Position numbers and translations under genes: made by a program. A stretch of DNA of 64,000 nt from Cenococcum geophilum 1.58 (lineage: Eukaryota; Ascomycota; Dothideomycetes; Gloniales; Gloniaceae): NCBI GenBank assembly GCA_001692895.1, contig KV748184.1, positions 1,798,001 through 1,862,000 on the forward strand, read 5' to 3'. Below are positions 14,901 to 25,416 of this stretch, in pieces (position 1 is the stretch's first letter; each line of letters opens with the position of its first letter). The notes below the pieces were generated by a model. The model saw nothing but the letters and a program-made list of their open reading frames with translations, had not been told where the DNA came from and ran no database searches.

Positions 14901-15580
14901 ATAAGTCACCTAAGGGGGACTTAAGAAGAGCAGTTGCCGAACTACTTAAATCTATTTCCTTCTCTATTAAAAGAGAATCTATTCTTTTATTACCTAGTTC
15001 CTAAAGGCCTTATTAAATAAGTTTCTACTTCTTTAAATAAACTTTCTTACGGATATATTTTAAATGCTAAAGACGAGTATAAGCTAGACGTTAAGCTTTA
15101 AGGATATATATAGACTCTTCTAAGGTACGCTAAACCTTAAGTAGTATAGAGGCTAGCTTACTATTGAGTTTTGTAGTAGTAGATTAAATATAAAACCCTA
15201 AGATAAATTAATTAGGGAACTAGACGACTATTAAGAGTAATAGGTTATATATATTTAGCATTAAATATAGAATAAACATTATATAATGAACGTATATTAG
15301 TATAAGTGCATTTAGAATAAGAGGAAGGTTAGCGACTAGAAGGACTCGCGATTATAATATAACTTAATCCCTCTTTCGCATAACAAGAGTAAGGGATTGC
15401 TATTACTTTACCTAGTAATAGTATTAAGGAGACGGTATAAAGGCGACGCTTAACCTAAGAAAGAGAAGAAATTGCTTTAGGTATAATAAGCAATAATATT
15501 AACTAAGTTAATTAGACGGATATTATACCTCTAGTAAACAACCTAGAGATACTAGGTATCTTTAAAGACGAAGATAAAAA

Positions 15581-15592
15581 GGAGGGGGATGG
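15581..15592 (+). other. Polypurine tract of Gypsy copy B
   Basis: ggagggggatgg lies immediately 5' of the 3' LTR, where the plus-strand priming tract of an LTR retrotransposon is expected. Confidence 0.75.
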
Positions 15593-16018
15593 TATTACGG
15601 ACGCTTTAAGTATAATATTATAACTACTTAGAGAGGAGTTAGAAGAAGCTAGTTAGTTAATATAAGCACGGTCTAGGATGGAACCTATAAAACTATATAA
15701 TAAGGAATAGTAAGCGAGTTATATAATAATTAAACGTATTAGCTGTGTTAAATATAAGGGACGCTACGTTTAATATAGATAAGACGTATATTACGTATAA
15801 GAAGGATTTTATAGAAGTACGGTTATATATTTAAGGACCCTTAGTCCCTACCTAGATAGTTCCTTCCTTGTAGTAATTCTTAGAATATAATTAAAGTTAA
15901 TCTGTTAGGCAACCACTCCACTAGTTATTATTACGTTGTTAACTTTTATACTTACATTTCCTATACACCTAGCCTAATAACGAGCCTATTGTAGTTCTTG
16001 CTATAAGGTTCCGTTATA
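15593..16018 (+). repeat. 3' LTR of Gypsy copy B
   Basis: 426 bp, same ends as the 5' LTR, followed by target duplication CGCCT. Confidence 0.92.
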
Positions 16019-16023
16019 CGCCT
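16019..16023. repeat. Target-site duplication, right copy (CGCCT)
   Basis: Matches 8058-8062. Confidence 0.85.
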
Positions 16024-18530
16024 GTTAGTTATAAAATATATCTATAAAGTATATTTAGGATATTCTATAGACCTACTAGATTAATACGTACGTTAGACCC
16101 CCTAAGTATATCACCCACAACGCTAGTAGGAACTTTATTAGTAAGGAATTCTAGCAGTATACTACGGCCATAGCTATATTAACAAAAGCTATCCTAGTTA
16201 AGGCGTATTAGTCTATTAGGCTTATTAAGTAAGCTTACTTAGCCTTATAGAGAGCTTACTAGATTATTACGGACAAATGTAAGAACATTTAAAAGGAACT
16301 AGCTCTATAAATGGCCGTAAAAGCTATTAATAATACTGCTAGCCCTAACGGACTAGTACCTACCCTCTTAGTTTATAGAGCCTACCTAAGGATAAGTAAC
16401 CTAGGCCCTCCTGCCCCGTCTATTACGGAATAAGCAGCTATAATACGGAAGGTAATAGCTAAAATAGTTAAATTACAGGCTAAACAAACTATTAATAACG
16501 CCCTACACTACCGTAACGGACCTAATATAACCTTAGTATATAACCTCCCGCTTAACTCTAAAGTCCTTATATAGCGTAAAAGCGGCAGCTAGAATAGACC
16601 CTATTATCTATTGGCCGTAGAAAACGAGACGTGCTATATATAGCTTCCTAGTGGGCCAACTAGCTTTAGAAGCACGTCCGTAAAACCCTACTTTTAGCCT
16701 AAAACCACCTATAACGTTAAGCTAGATAAACTAAAAGTAACCACCAAACCAGACGAACTAGAAGTAATTGCCGAATTAGACGAACTAGAAGTATCCTTAC
16801 CTACCCTAGAAGTCCCCTAGAAACCTACTAAACCTATTAAACCTACTATAAAGCGTGGTTAAGGACGCCCCTAAAAGCACCCTATAACTAAAAACCCCGT
16901 AATAGAGAATTACCTAACCTCCGCAGGAATATCCGCAAGGCAACCTCCGCCTACGGATATATTAGTTCTAGTATAGGAAACCCCATTTACGGACTTATAA
17001 CGTAAACAGATTAACGGACTACTTAAAAAGGGTGTCTTTGCGGTTATAACGAAGAAAGACGTTCCGTAAGGCGTCCGTATATTTAACTTACGCTTTATTA
17101 ATAAAATTAAGCACCCTAGTACTAATAAAGCTTTTAAAAAGTTAAGGCTTATTATATAAGCCTATAACGACTAGGGAAAAGACTTAGTCTTTATATAATC
17201 GCCTATAATTTAACGGGTTAGCCAACGGATTATACTTATACTTATGCCTAGACTATAGCAAACTAGACCCGTAGCCCTCTACTTACGGGATATCTCGCAA
17301 GCCTATATATAGTCTAATACCTACTTAAGTAGGGATATCTTTATACAACTACTGCTCGAGCTTAATCTATAACTAGGAACAATTTTATAGGTTATAAAAC
17401 CTCTATACAGAGTACCGGAAGCTGGAAACTATTAGTTTAAGATATATTACTAGCACTACGTTAGTAAACTTAAAATAGAACAATTAACCTACAACCCCTG
17501 CCTCCTATATAGCCCATTAAACGGCCTTAGTATTATTAGACTCTAAATAGACGATACCCTATTCCTAGCAGACTAGACCTTTACGAATGCTAAAGAAACT
17601 AAACTATAAAAGGCTAAGTTCTTAGTAAAGCTATAAGAGTAGTTAACTAAGTAGAATCTAATTAAGTTTAATAGAGGCCTAATTATATAAAAGGGTAACC
17701 TAATTAAGCTAACTTAGGAACGCTAAGCTTAAAACCTAAAGCCCGTTATAGCAAAGCCTATAGACCTTACTAGCTCCTGTAGAAAGACCTATAAGACCGT
17801 AAATATAAAGGACTAATACGTTGCATAGCGTATAAGAGGCGCCTATATTGCTATAGTCTGTTAACCTAAATCTGCCTATAATTTGTCCTTTATGGCCTAG
17901 GCAGTAGATCCGTAAGAAGAAAATATTAAGCAGCTTAATAAGCGCATTTAGTGGCAAATTAATAATGCAGTAAGGGGACTTACTTTTATACTACTAGACC
18001 TAAGTTCCCTTAGCTTACTAGCATTTATAAACGCCTTCTTTGCCAATAATAAAGACCTATTATTACAAATTGGCTTTATAATTATACTTACGGACTGTAA
18101 TTAGGACGTAAATATACTGCACTAGTCCTTAATTAAATGCAAATAAGTAACCCGTAGCGTACTAGCTTCTAAACTATATACACTAGCTTATAGCTTTAAT
18201 ATAGCAGCCGTAATTAAATTAATGGTCTAGAAGACTCTATAACTAGAGTAGTTACCCCTAGTTTTATATACTAATTTAAAGTCCCTCTATAACTACCTAG
18301 TTAAACTAGGTACGACATAAGAGAAGAGGCTTATAGTTAACTTAATATGCTTATATTAGGCCTATAAACGACGTAAAATTATAGAGGTTAAATAAATTAG
18401 CGGCGGAAATAACCTAGTAGACGCTATAACTAAGGTAAAGCCGTATTAAGCCCTTAAAACCTTAATTAATATAAATAAGCTTAACCTAGAAGTTATAGAA
18501 TAGGTAGAACGGGACTAACGGAGCACCTAC
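16019..18530 (+). mobile_element. Ty1/copia relic, right segment (integrase, RT, RNase H)
   Basis: Continuation of the copia element split by Gypsy B; joining 8062 to 16024 keeps the integrase frame open apart from RIP-type stops. The integrase core covers about 16024-16420. Reverse transcriptase covers about 17030-17700 (RFINKIKHPSTNKAFKKLR at about 17095, degraded catalytic box IDDTLFLAD at about 17547). RNase H covers about 18000-18450. Integrase-before-RT order is diagnostic of Ty1/copia. About 2.5 kb of plus-strand coding relic contains no intact ORF. The 3' LTR and the exact right end are not clear to me. Confidence 0.82.
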
Positions 18531-18665
18531 AATACGTTTACGGCCTATTGGAAGGCTATACGGCTCATTATACGGTATAGGTGGAAAACAGTAGAAAGCT
18601 ACGGTGGAATTTAGTAGACTTATATAACCTACCAAATTTTATAGGGTAGTTAAATTAACTAATCA

Positions 18666-18694
18666 CGATTTTCCATCCCCGGGATGGAAAATCG
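18666..18694. repeat. Near-perfect 29-bp palindrome
   Basis: Arms of 14 bp (cgattttccatccc and its exact reverse complement) separated by a single base. GC-rich core in an AT-rich surround just beyond the copia relic. Could be a remnant foldback end or a binding site. Confidence 0.85.
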
Positions 18695-18971
18695 CTATTA
18701 GCTCGCTTAGCACTAGCGCCTTAGCGGCCCTTAAGATCTGATTTACGGTTCGTTTACGGCCCGTTAAAAGGCCGTACAGTTCATTTTACGGACCATAAGC
18801 AGGACTTATGGCCAGCTTAAAGCACCGTTTAAAAGGCAGCCTAGACGGCACCTCAGGGGAGATTTCCTATGTATTTTCCTTTATGTTTTATAGTTTTATT
18901 AAAGTAATTACGGAGGCTGTACACAGGCGGTTTCATTTTTCAAGTACCGCCAGTGTATAATTACAGCACCT

Positions 18972-19062
18972 GTTGCACCAACCGCGTGCCTACGCGTTCG
19001 GTGCACCAAGTACGCGATTACGCGTTCGGTGCACCAACCACCCGCTTACGCGTCTGGTGCAC
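18972..19062. repeat. Three-copy 28-bp tandem repeat centred on GGTGCACC
   Basis: Units start at 18972, 19000 and 19028 and are followed by a partial unit at 19056. Each later unit opens with the self-complementary octamer ggtgcacc and closes with acgcgtt or acgcgtc. The array is not RIP-mutated. Confidence 0.85.
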
Positions 19063-19503
19063 TTATGAAGCACTGACTAATTAGGGGGGAGGTGCATCAG
19101 TATATAGACCACGTAGTCTGCTTCATACAATCGACAGTCACCATCATCCAAAAGAGCATACGATACTACACGTATTTCGTGCCCCTGGATCTGACTCACT
19201 CGTGCCATTAAATTGGTACGAACAATACCTAAAGAAGGTAAAAGTACGACAAAATGGCCGTGCGTATTACTTCAAAAGGTATAAACTCTGCCGTTTGATC
19301 ACTAAGATCGACACGCGCTTTCAGCCGGATGCGCTAGGGTGGTATACATGNACCGGTATCAGTCGGAACATTTGCAGGCTCTAAATTCCCTTTTTTAGCT
19401 ATAACAAGATTTGCGGGACAAACTCCTGGTTGGTAAATTTTCGGTAGAGGGGCTAGCCCATGTACAATTACAATTTGCTGCACTGTATTAAAACGTCCAT
19501 TAA

Positions 19504-20850
19504 TTACAGCTTCAATGCCGGTTCAATCCTCCCCACGCATTCTCCAAAGCCAACGAGAGCCCCTTCATCAGAACCGCACACGCCCGTGATGGTGATTTCA
19601 TCACCGTCCTCCAGGAACTTTCTCTCCTCGCCACCTGTTAATTTAATGGAAGTCTTGCCATTGCCATTCTGCTCCAGTAAACTCCCTCGCTCTGATGGTT
19701 CTAAGCCACTTATCGTACCAGATCCGAGTAGATCTCCAACTTGCATGGGGCATCCTGTAACAGAATGATGGGTGAGCATCTGAGGAAAAGACCATAGAAG
19801 ATTTCGGGAGCTGGTTTTGCTGAGAGTCGCCGAGTTTCCAGATTTTGCTGTAGCCTAATCAGCATTAGAAGCCACTAAAACATATAATTACATACTTTTC
19901 AGGTCAACCTGGAGCTTGATGTCGTAAACATTCTCTGTCTTCTCCTCTCTTAAGTAGGGCAAAAGCTCAGAATCATTCTCTAAACCTTTGGCCAAGAAAG
20001 GTTCTAAAGATTCAGCTAACACAACCCACGCACTAATTGTGGTACCAAAGTTCTTTGCATTGAAGGGTCCCAAAGGAACATATTCCCAAGCCTGAATGTC
20101 TCTAGCTGACCAGTCGTTCATCAGAACCACACCAAAAAGGCTCTCCTCTGCCTCACCTATCGATATTGGCTCGCCCATATTATTTGCTTTGCATACGAAT
20201 GCCCCCAATTCCAGTTCAATGTCTAATTTCCGACATGGGGAGAAAGAAGGAACTTTCTTCTCAGCAGCGGGGTTCTCCAGTATTTGACCGTTTGGTCGGC
20301 GGATTGGTGTTCCGGAAACTACAACCGAAGATGCTCGGCCGTGATATCCCACAGGGAGATGCTTGTAGTTTGGTTGCAGGGCATTTGCCGGGCCTCGAAA
20401 TAACACCCCGACGTTATAGGCATGGTTTAGCCCCGCGTAGAAATCCGCATAGTCTCCTATCTTGAAAGGGAGATGGGTCTGGACCTCCTTCAAGGGGTAT
20501 ATAGCTTGCTTCTGCAGGGATGGGTTCGTCTTGAGGACTTCTGGGTAGGGAGTATCTTCAACAAAAACGTTCTGGATGTACTTTCGCACTACGGAATGAA
20601 TTGGTCGGCCAAGGGCCGCAAATGCGTTCAGTGTTGGCTGAGAGAAGACGGCTTGGTGGGGTTGTATTGTGGACAGGGCAGAGAAGCCATTGTTTGCAGC
20701 AAAGACTTCTAGATCTAAGGCGTGGTCTCCAATTGCAACAGCGACACGGGGAGTTTTGGAGGAAGCGGTGGAGATGATGCCGAATGGTATGTTTGCAAGG
20801 GAGAAATGCGACCCTCGAGGGATGCTGAGCCAGGAACGCAAGGTGGACAT
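19504..20850 (-). CDS. fahA: Fumarylacetoacetase (fumarylacetoacetate hydrolase)
   Basis: Hydrolyses 4-fumarylacetoacetate to fumarate and acetoacetate, the last step of phenylalanine/tyrosine catabolism; cytosolic. Two exons, 20850-19896 and 19847-19504, with a 48-bp intron (donor GTATGT, acceptor CTACAG), give 432 residues, the usual family size. The N-terminal motif SWLSIPRGSHFSLANIPFGI is typical. Catalytic-domain segments seen are YADFYAGLNHAYNVG, LPVGYHGRASSVVVSG, KLDIELELGAFVC with metal-binding acidic residues, VLMNDWSARDIQAWEY, and LLGSGTISG in exon 2. I chose the Met at 20850 (MSTLRSWLS); a Met 33 codons upstream (20949) would add a leader not usual in the family. Head-to-head with homogentisate dioxygenase, suggesting shared control. 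Confidence 0.95.
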
Positions 20851-21353
20851 TGTCACTAAGGTGTGCTGTAATTCAAGGTGAACTTCGGGACGGGGTGGGT
20901 AAATGCGGGGGGTGAAATATGGAAATATGTGTCTTTCAAGGCGGTTCATATGCCATCAATGTTCTGATACAAGCCAGAGCGACAACACATGCAATGACGG
21001 AGATTATGTTGACGGCTGCCATCGGAGCAGATGCGCGTGAACGGGGGAGGGCGCAGTTGAATGGTTGAAGCATGCACGGAAGCGTTCCGCGTGATGAACT
21101 CCGCTCATTTTGTACAAACCCGCCCCTTGCCGTATCACCACCTCCCGGTCAACGATGGCGGAAAGGCCATTGACGGCATCGACTGCCTACGACGACCCGA
21201 ACACGCCTCTCCATCCCAAAAGGCGCTGGAGCTCGCTACTTAAGAAACTCGTCCTCCAGAAGGATCCCGCACATAAGATCCCCAAAAGTCTCGTGCCTTT
21301 GACCGAAAGAAACCTCACCGAGTTCTTCAACCCAGACTACTGTGACGAGCACG
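20851..21353. promoter_or_regulatory. Divergent promoter region of fahA and hmgA
   Basis: About 500 bp between two opposed start codons of consecutive pathway genes, the position expected for a common inducible control region. I recognised no specific operator. An out-of-frame ATG ORF (from 21110, with an inner ATG at 21155) runs through the right half and past the hmgA start to 21421, so some of this may be 5' leader. Confidence 0.5.
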
Positions 21354-22942
21354 ATGCCTTCCACCCAGTTCGCCATCAAAGAAAAGTATCGATATCAGAA
21401 TGGCTTCAACTCTTACCATGAGTATGCTTCTCCCTTCATTTTGAGGCCTAGTATCTTATACATCTGACTGTATAGGTCCGAAGCTGTAGAGGGCGCCCTA
21501 CCCGTTGGAGCGAACTCTCCGCAGAAGCCGCCTTACGGACTATACGCCGAGAAACTATCTGGAACTGCTTTTACTGCTCCTCGCCATGAAAACCAACAAT
21601 CATGGCTTTACCGAATCCTTCCCGCTTCCGCTCATAGTCCCTTTGAACCTCGAGAATCATCTACATATAATACAAACCCGGAGAACAAACCCCATGAAAA
21701 GATTCACCAAATCCCTAATCAGCTACGATGGGACCCGTTCGACCTTGACGAGACAGTTGACTGGGTCCATTCTCTCCACTTGGTTGCTGGAGCAGGAGAC
21801 CCGACAATGAAGTCTGGTATCGGCATATTCATCTTTGCTGCTGGAAAAGATATGGATCCACACGAAGCCTTCTACTCTGCTGACGGTGACTTTCTCATTG
21901 TCCCTCAACACGGTGTGCTCGATATCCAAACTGAATTCGGAAAACTCCTCGTACGACCTAACGAAATCTGCGTGATCCCTCGTGGAATTCGCTACCGAGT
22001 CACACTACCTGAAGGCCCAGTCAGAGGCTACATCCTAGAGCTTTACCAAGGACACTTTCACCTTCCTGAGCTAGGACCCATTGGATCTAACTGTCTCGCC
22101 AACGCACGGGATTTCCAAGCTCCTGTTGCGTATTTCGACGAAGACACTACTAATACATGGCATATTCTCTCCAAATTCGCGGGCCATCTCTTCAGCGCCA
22201 AACAAACGCATACCCCGTTCGACGTTGTAGCATGGCACGGACTGTACTACCCTTACAAGTATGATCTAGGCCGCTTCAACACCATCGGCAGCACTTCCTT
22301 TGACCATCCAGATCCCTCTATCTTCACTGTGCTGACTGCGCAGTCCGACCATCCCGGCACAGCTGTTGCCGACTTCGTCATCTTCCCACCGCGCTGGCTA
22401 GTTCAGGAGGACACGTTCCGGCCACCTGTGAGAAACCTCACTGTCCGTCGTGATTTCAAAAGGCTAACACATTTTATATAGTGGTACCACAGGAATACAA
22501 TGAGCGAATTCATGGGTTTGATCCACGGCCAATACGATGCTAAAACCGGTGGAGGGTTCCGGCCTGCAGGAGCAAGTTTGCATAATGTGATGAGCGCTCA
22601 CGGACCAGACGCTACGACACATGAGAAAGCGTCAAACGTAGAGCTGAAACCCAATAAAGTCGGAGAAGGCAGCATGGCATTTATGTTCGAGAGTTGCTTG
22701 ATGGTGGGCGTGACGGACTGGGGCCTGCGGAAGTGCAAGAAGGTTCAGGAGGATTATAATGCCGAGGTGAGTCACATCCTTAATTTTTTAGATACTGCCA
22801 ACAGTAGCTAACATAATAGTTATAGAGCTGGGAGCCGCTTAAGCCGCATTTCAAGAGGCCAGGGAAGATAGAAAACGGAACGGCAGATGGCAAAGACGGG
22901 GTTCTGGGTGACGAGGGCCAGGTGCCGCACCGGACTTCGTAA
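21354..22942 (+). CDS. hmgA: Homogentisate 1,2-dioxygenase
   Basis: Opens the ring of homogentisate to 4-maleylacetoacetate using Fe(II) and O2, in tyrosine catabolism and upstream of the step done by fahA. Four exons (21354-21421, 21476-22427, 22482-22766, 22826-22942) keep frame and give 473 residues, near the family size. Motifs: [20 protein letters not shown] at the N-terminus, [20 protein letters not shown] next, FLIVPQHG and IPRGIRYRV of the cupin fold, then [47 protein letters not shown] and [10 protein letters not shown] with the His/Glu iron-ligand region. GT-AG introns. Start chosen at MPSTQF, which leads directly into the conserved N-terminus. Loss of this enzyme in moulds gives brown pyomelanin (known from Aspergillus). 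Confidence 0.95.
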
Positions 22943-23384
22943 TAGGTGCTCTCTGAATCATTGTATATATTTTAACACTTTTTTCGGGGCAGGATTCGCC
23001 TGTGGCTCTTAATACCCTCACTCACTATTGTGGTAATCGGACATCTACTTGAGATAATATCTAAATATCAAATCATGATGAATTCTATGCCTACCAACCT
23101 GCACTGAGTATTCATAGCTAAGTCACTGAAATGTTTTCAAGAGTTAGGGGAGCATGAAGGACTTCTCAGGGGTCAGAACGAATGCCATTCTAAAGATGTT
23201 GTACAGTCACGAGGCATATTTAAAACTTTGGAATCGCAATATTGGGAAAGTATGAAATTTTTCTTTTAAATAGCTAACCTGATCAGACACCGAGTCAATG
23301 GTCAGATGAGAAAACGCCTGCTATATGCCGAAGAGCACCAGTACGCCCGGTAAATGTACCCAATCAAGCAAGAAGAGATATCTT
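22943..23384. other. Intergenic between convergent hmgA and LEO1
   Basis: Shared 3' region of two convergent genes; nothing else seen. Confidence 0.6.
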
Positions 23385-24995
23385 CTATTCGTCGTCCTCG
23401 TCCTCAACGACTCTCCTCCTCTTCGCCCGGGGCACGTTGGCCACGAAGTCGTCATCTCCCTCATCAGCCCCGTGCCGATTCCGCTTCGGACTCTGCGTCT
23501 CGCGCGCCTTATCCCTGTGGCGCTCTCTCGGCGCTTCAATGATCCCGTCGTCCTCGTCCTCGTCATCATCCTCCGGCACTTCGTCTTCATCGCTCGTAGC
23601 GATAAAGCCATCCTCCTCGTCGTACTCATCCTCCTTCGTATGCCTCCGTCCACCATAATCATCGTCATCACTCCAATCCCTCCTCAGGCCGCTCTTCGGC
23701 TTGGACTTCCTGGCCCCACGCGCCCTGCCTCCGCCGTCCTCATCCTCCAGCCCGCCAACCGTTAGCCCGCCGGCGGTCCGCAGCCCGCTGCGGCCGAGAG
23801 TGCGGTTGGCGCGCTCGCGCTCGCGCTGCTCGTGCTTCTCCCGCGACCGCTGCTGCCTCAGCTTCTCCTTGTAGGCCGCCTCGGCCTGCATCTTCTTCAC
23901 CTCCGGGTCCTCGTTCACGTTGATGAAGGTGATGCCGCTGCTCTCCTCTGGGTCGCGCCCGCGCGCCGCGGCGGCCGCTAGTGCGTTCTGCAGCTGCTCG
24001 AGCGCCGCATCTTTGCTGTCGGCTGATGGCACGATTTGCAGGCCCGTGGTGATCTTGTTCGTAACGCGCAGGATGGACGCGGTTTGGTAGGGCGCGACGA
24101 GGTATGTAAAGGAGTCGGAGTTGGTGTTATACTGCGTTGATGATGGACGGCCGTGCCTGGTGTGGATGCTGGTAGGCGTAGGCTTGGGAGGGTTGTGTTG
24201 GGGCGGTGCAAGCTGATTACCGTTGATAGAGTACTGGTGTAGCGGATCGGAGGCGAATTGGAGGGTCAGAGAGCCGTCAGACCAGCGCAAGATGCGAGCG
24301 TTGGACTGCAGCTCTGCAGGATTAGATGGAGAATGACGCCAGCGGATTGTTGTAAGGGCTGTATTGTAGGTGGAGAAGGTAGATGATGGTGGTCCTTTTA
24401 AGTGGTGGTCGGTAGTGGGGGGCTGGAATTTCTCATGGTGCCAGGCCACTGGGTCGATACTGAGGAAGCGTGGGACCTTGAGAAGGTAGAGCTGGGAGCC
24501 GCCATTAGCTAGGAGACAATGATTGAAAGAGAGGCTTGCTCACCTCATTGTCGCTGGGCTCTGGGATGGCGTGTCGAGCGATGTCGGCGTCCATATAATT
24601 GAACTGCTGCTCCTCTTGAGTATCCTCACCGGCTTCATCATTCCGCAGGCGATCAGTTCTGCCTTCATCATCTCCCGAATCGAGTTCTTCGTCATCAAGT
24701 TGACGTTGCTTGCTATAGAACCGTTAGCTAGGAACTCAAGGAGAGTGCGCCAAGTTGTTCACGGAGATTGCTCCAGCTCATCATCCTCCAGGCCATCACC
24801 AAAGAGGTCATCGTCGTCTATTTGCTCGTCGTCGAGTTCATCCTCGCCGCCGTGTTCAACCGTGCGCCTCGGAGGACTGTCGTCCTCATCGTCGTCCAAT
24901 TGGCCAACCTTGCCCGTAATCTCAGCATCCGAGTCCGAGCCATCTGGTAGAGACGGAGCTGTCGAAGCTGTACTGACTGCTGCTGCGGAAGCCAT
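23385..24995 (-). CDS. leo1: Leo1-like subunit of the Paf1 transcription elongation complex
   Basis: Leo1 binds RNA polymerase II with Paf1, Ctr9, Cdc73 and Rtf1 and supports elongation and histone modification in the nucleus. Three exons, 24995-24763, 24712-24544 and 24491-23385, give 502 residues in frame. Layout: acidic Asp/Glu-rich N-terminus (residues about 25-80), QLDDEELDSGDDEGR segment, then the conserved core LYLLKVPRFLSIDP and IRWRHSPSNPAELQSNARIL-type sequence (about 135-310). A basic, Arg/Glu-rich helix (QQRSREKHEQRERERANRT) follows, and the C-terminus is low-complexity acidic/basic with an RAKRRR nuclear-type signal. Start at MASAAAV because the upstream in-frame sequence is not family-like. 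The antisense Ser-rich ORFs over this gene are shadows of its Glu/Asp codons. Confidence 0.9.
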
Positions 24996-25416
24996 AGGTG
25001 AGTTCGAGAAAGACGCGTTCGAGCCTCTCTCGGCGCAAGATGTGATAATATGGTGAGAGTCGCTCCCACTATGCAATGGTAGAGGAAGAAGCGCGAAGTA
25101 TGTGGGAGGTAAGAGAGAGGTGTGAGAGGTGAAGAGGATGGAGAATAAATTGCGGGGGTCGGTTGGTGAAGAGATGGTCAACAGATGGTCAACAGGTGAA
25201 TAGGTGGAGGTGATTAACGCAATGGGATAAAAGCCGAAAGCAGACTAGCGCAGTGGCGGCGGTTTTGTAGTGCAAGAAAGCCCCTTCCTCGAATTCAAGC
25301 CCCCGTGCAAAGAGCCAAACGCAACCTCCGACCTGCTTCCTAAACCATCCCCTCCGAGTGCCGGGTAAACAGGCGTAGTTCTCGGATTTCCACATCTCCA
25401 GTGCAATTGTTCGACA
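24996..25416. promoter_or_regulatory. Divergent upstream region of LEO1 and the MOB3-like gene
   Basis: About 420 bp between opposed start codons. No distinct element recognised beyond CT-rich tracts. Confidence 0.4.

Larger units (their letters stand above)
8063..16018 (+). mobile_element. Gypsy chromovirus copy B, full length (7956 bp), RIP-degraded
   Basis: A complete element with two 426-bp LTRs, a polypurine tract and a 5-bp target duplication. Internal order is Gag, protease, reverse transcriptase, RNase H, integrase and a C-terminal chromodomain, which places it among Ty3/Gypsy chromoviruses. Catalytic sites are damaged: the YLDD box reads YLNN at about 12560, and dozens of CAG/CAA/TGG codons are stops. 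No ORF of useful length survives in the sense frame. It is inserted in the integrase of a copia element. Two ambiguous bases (14398, 14425) lie in it; copy A has the equivalents of T and A there. Confidence 0.93.
18531..19503. other. Transition zone between repeats and gene island, no gene seen
   Basis: Composition changes from RIP-type AT-rich to normal over this stretch. It holds the palindrome at 18666-18694 and the 28-bp repeats at 18972-19062. A 60-codon frame at 19202-19384 contains an ambiguous base (19351) and resembles nothing I know, so I do not call it a gene. Confidence 0.6.

Noticed and set aside
23325..23765. Long Ser/Leu/Val-rich frames antisense to LEO1
   Set aside because: They mirror the GAG/GAC-rich acidic codons of LEO1; no start context or family features.
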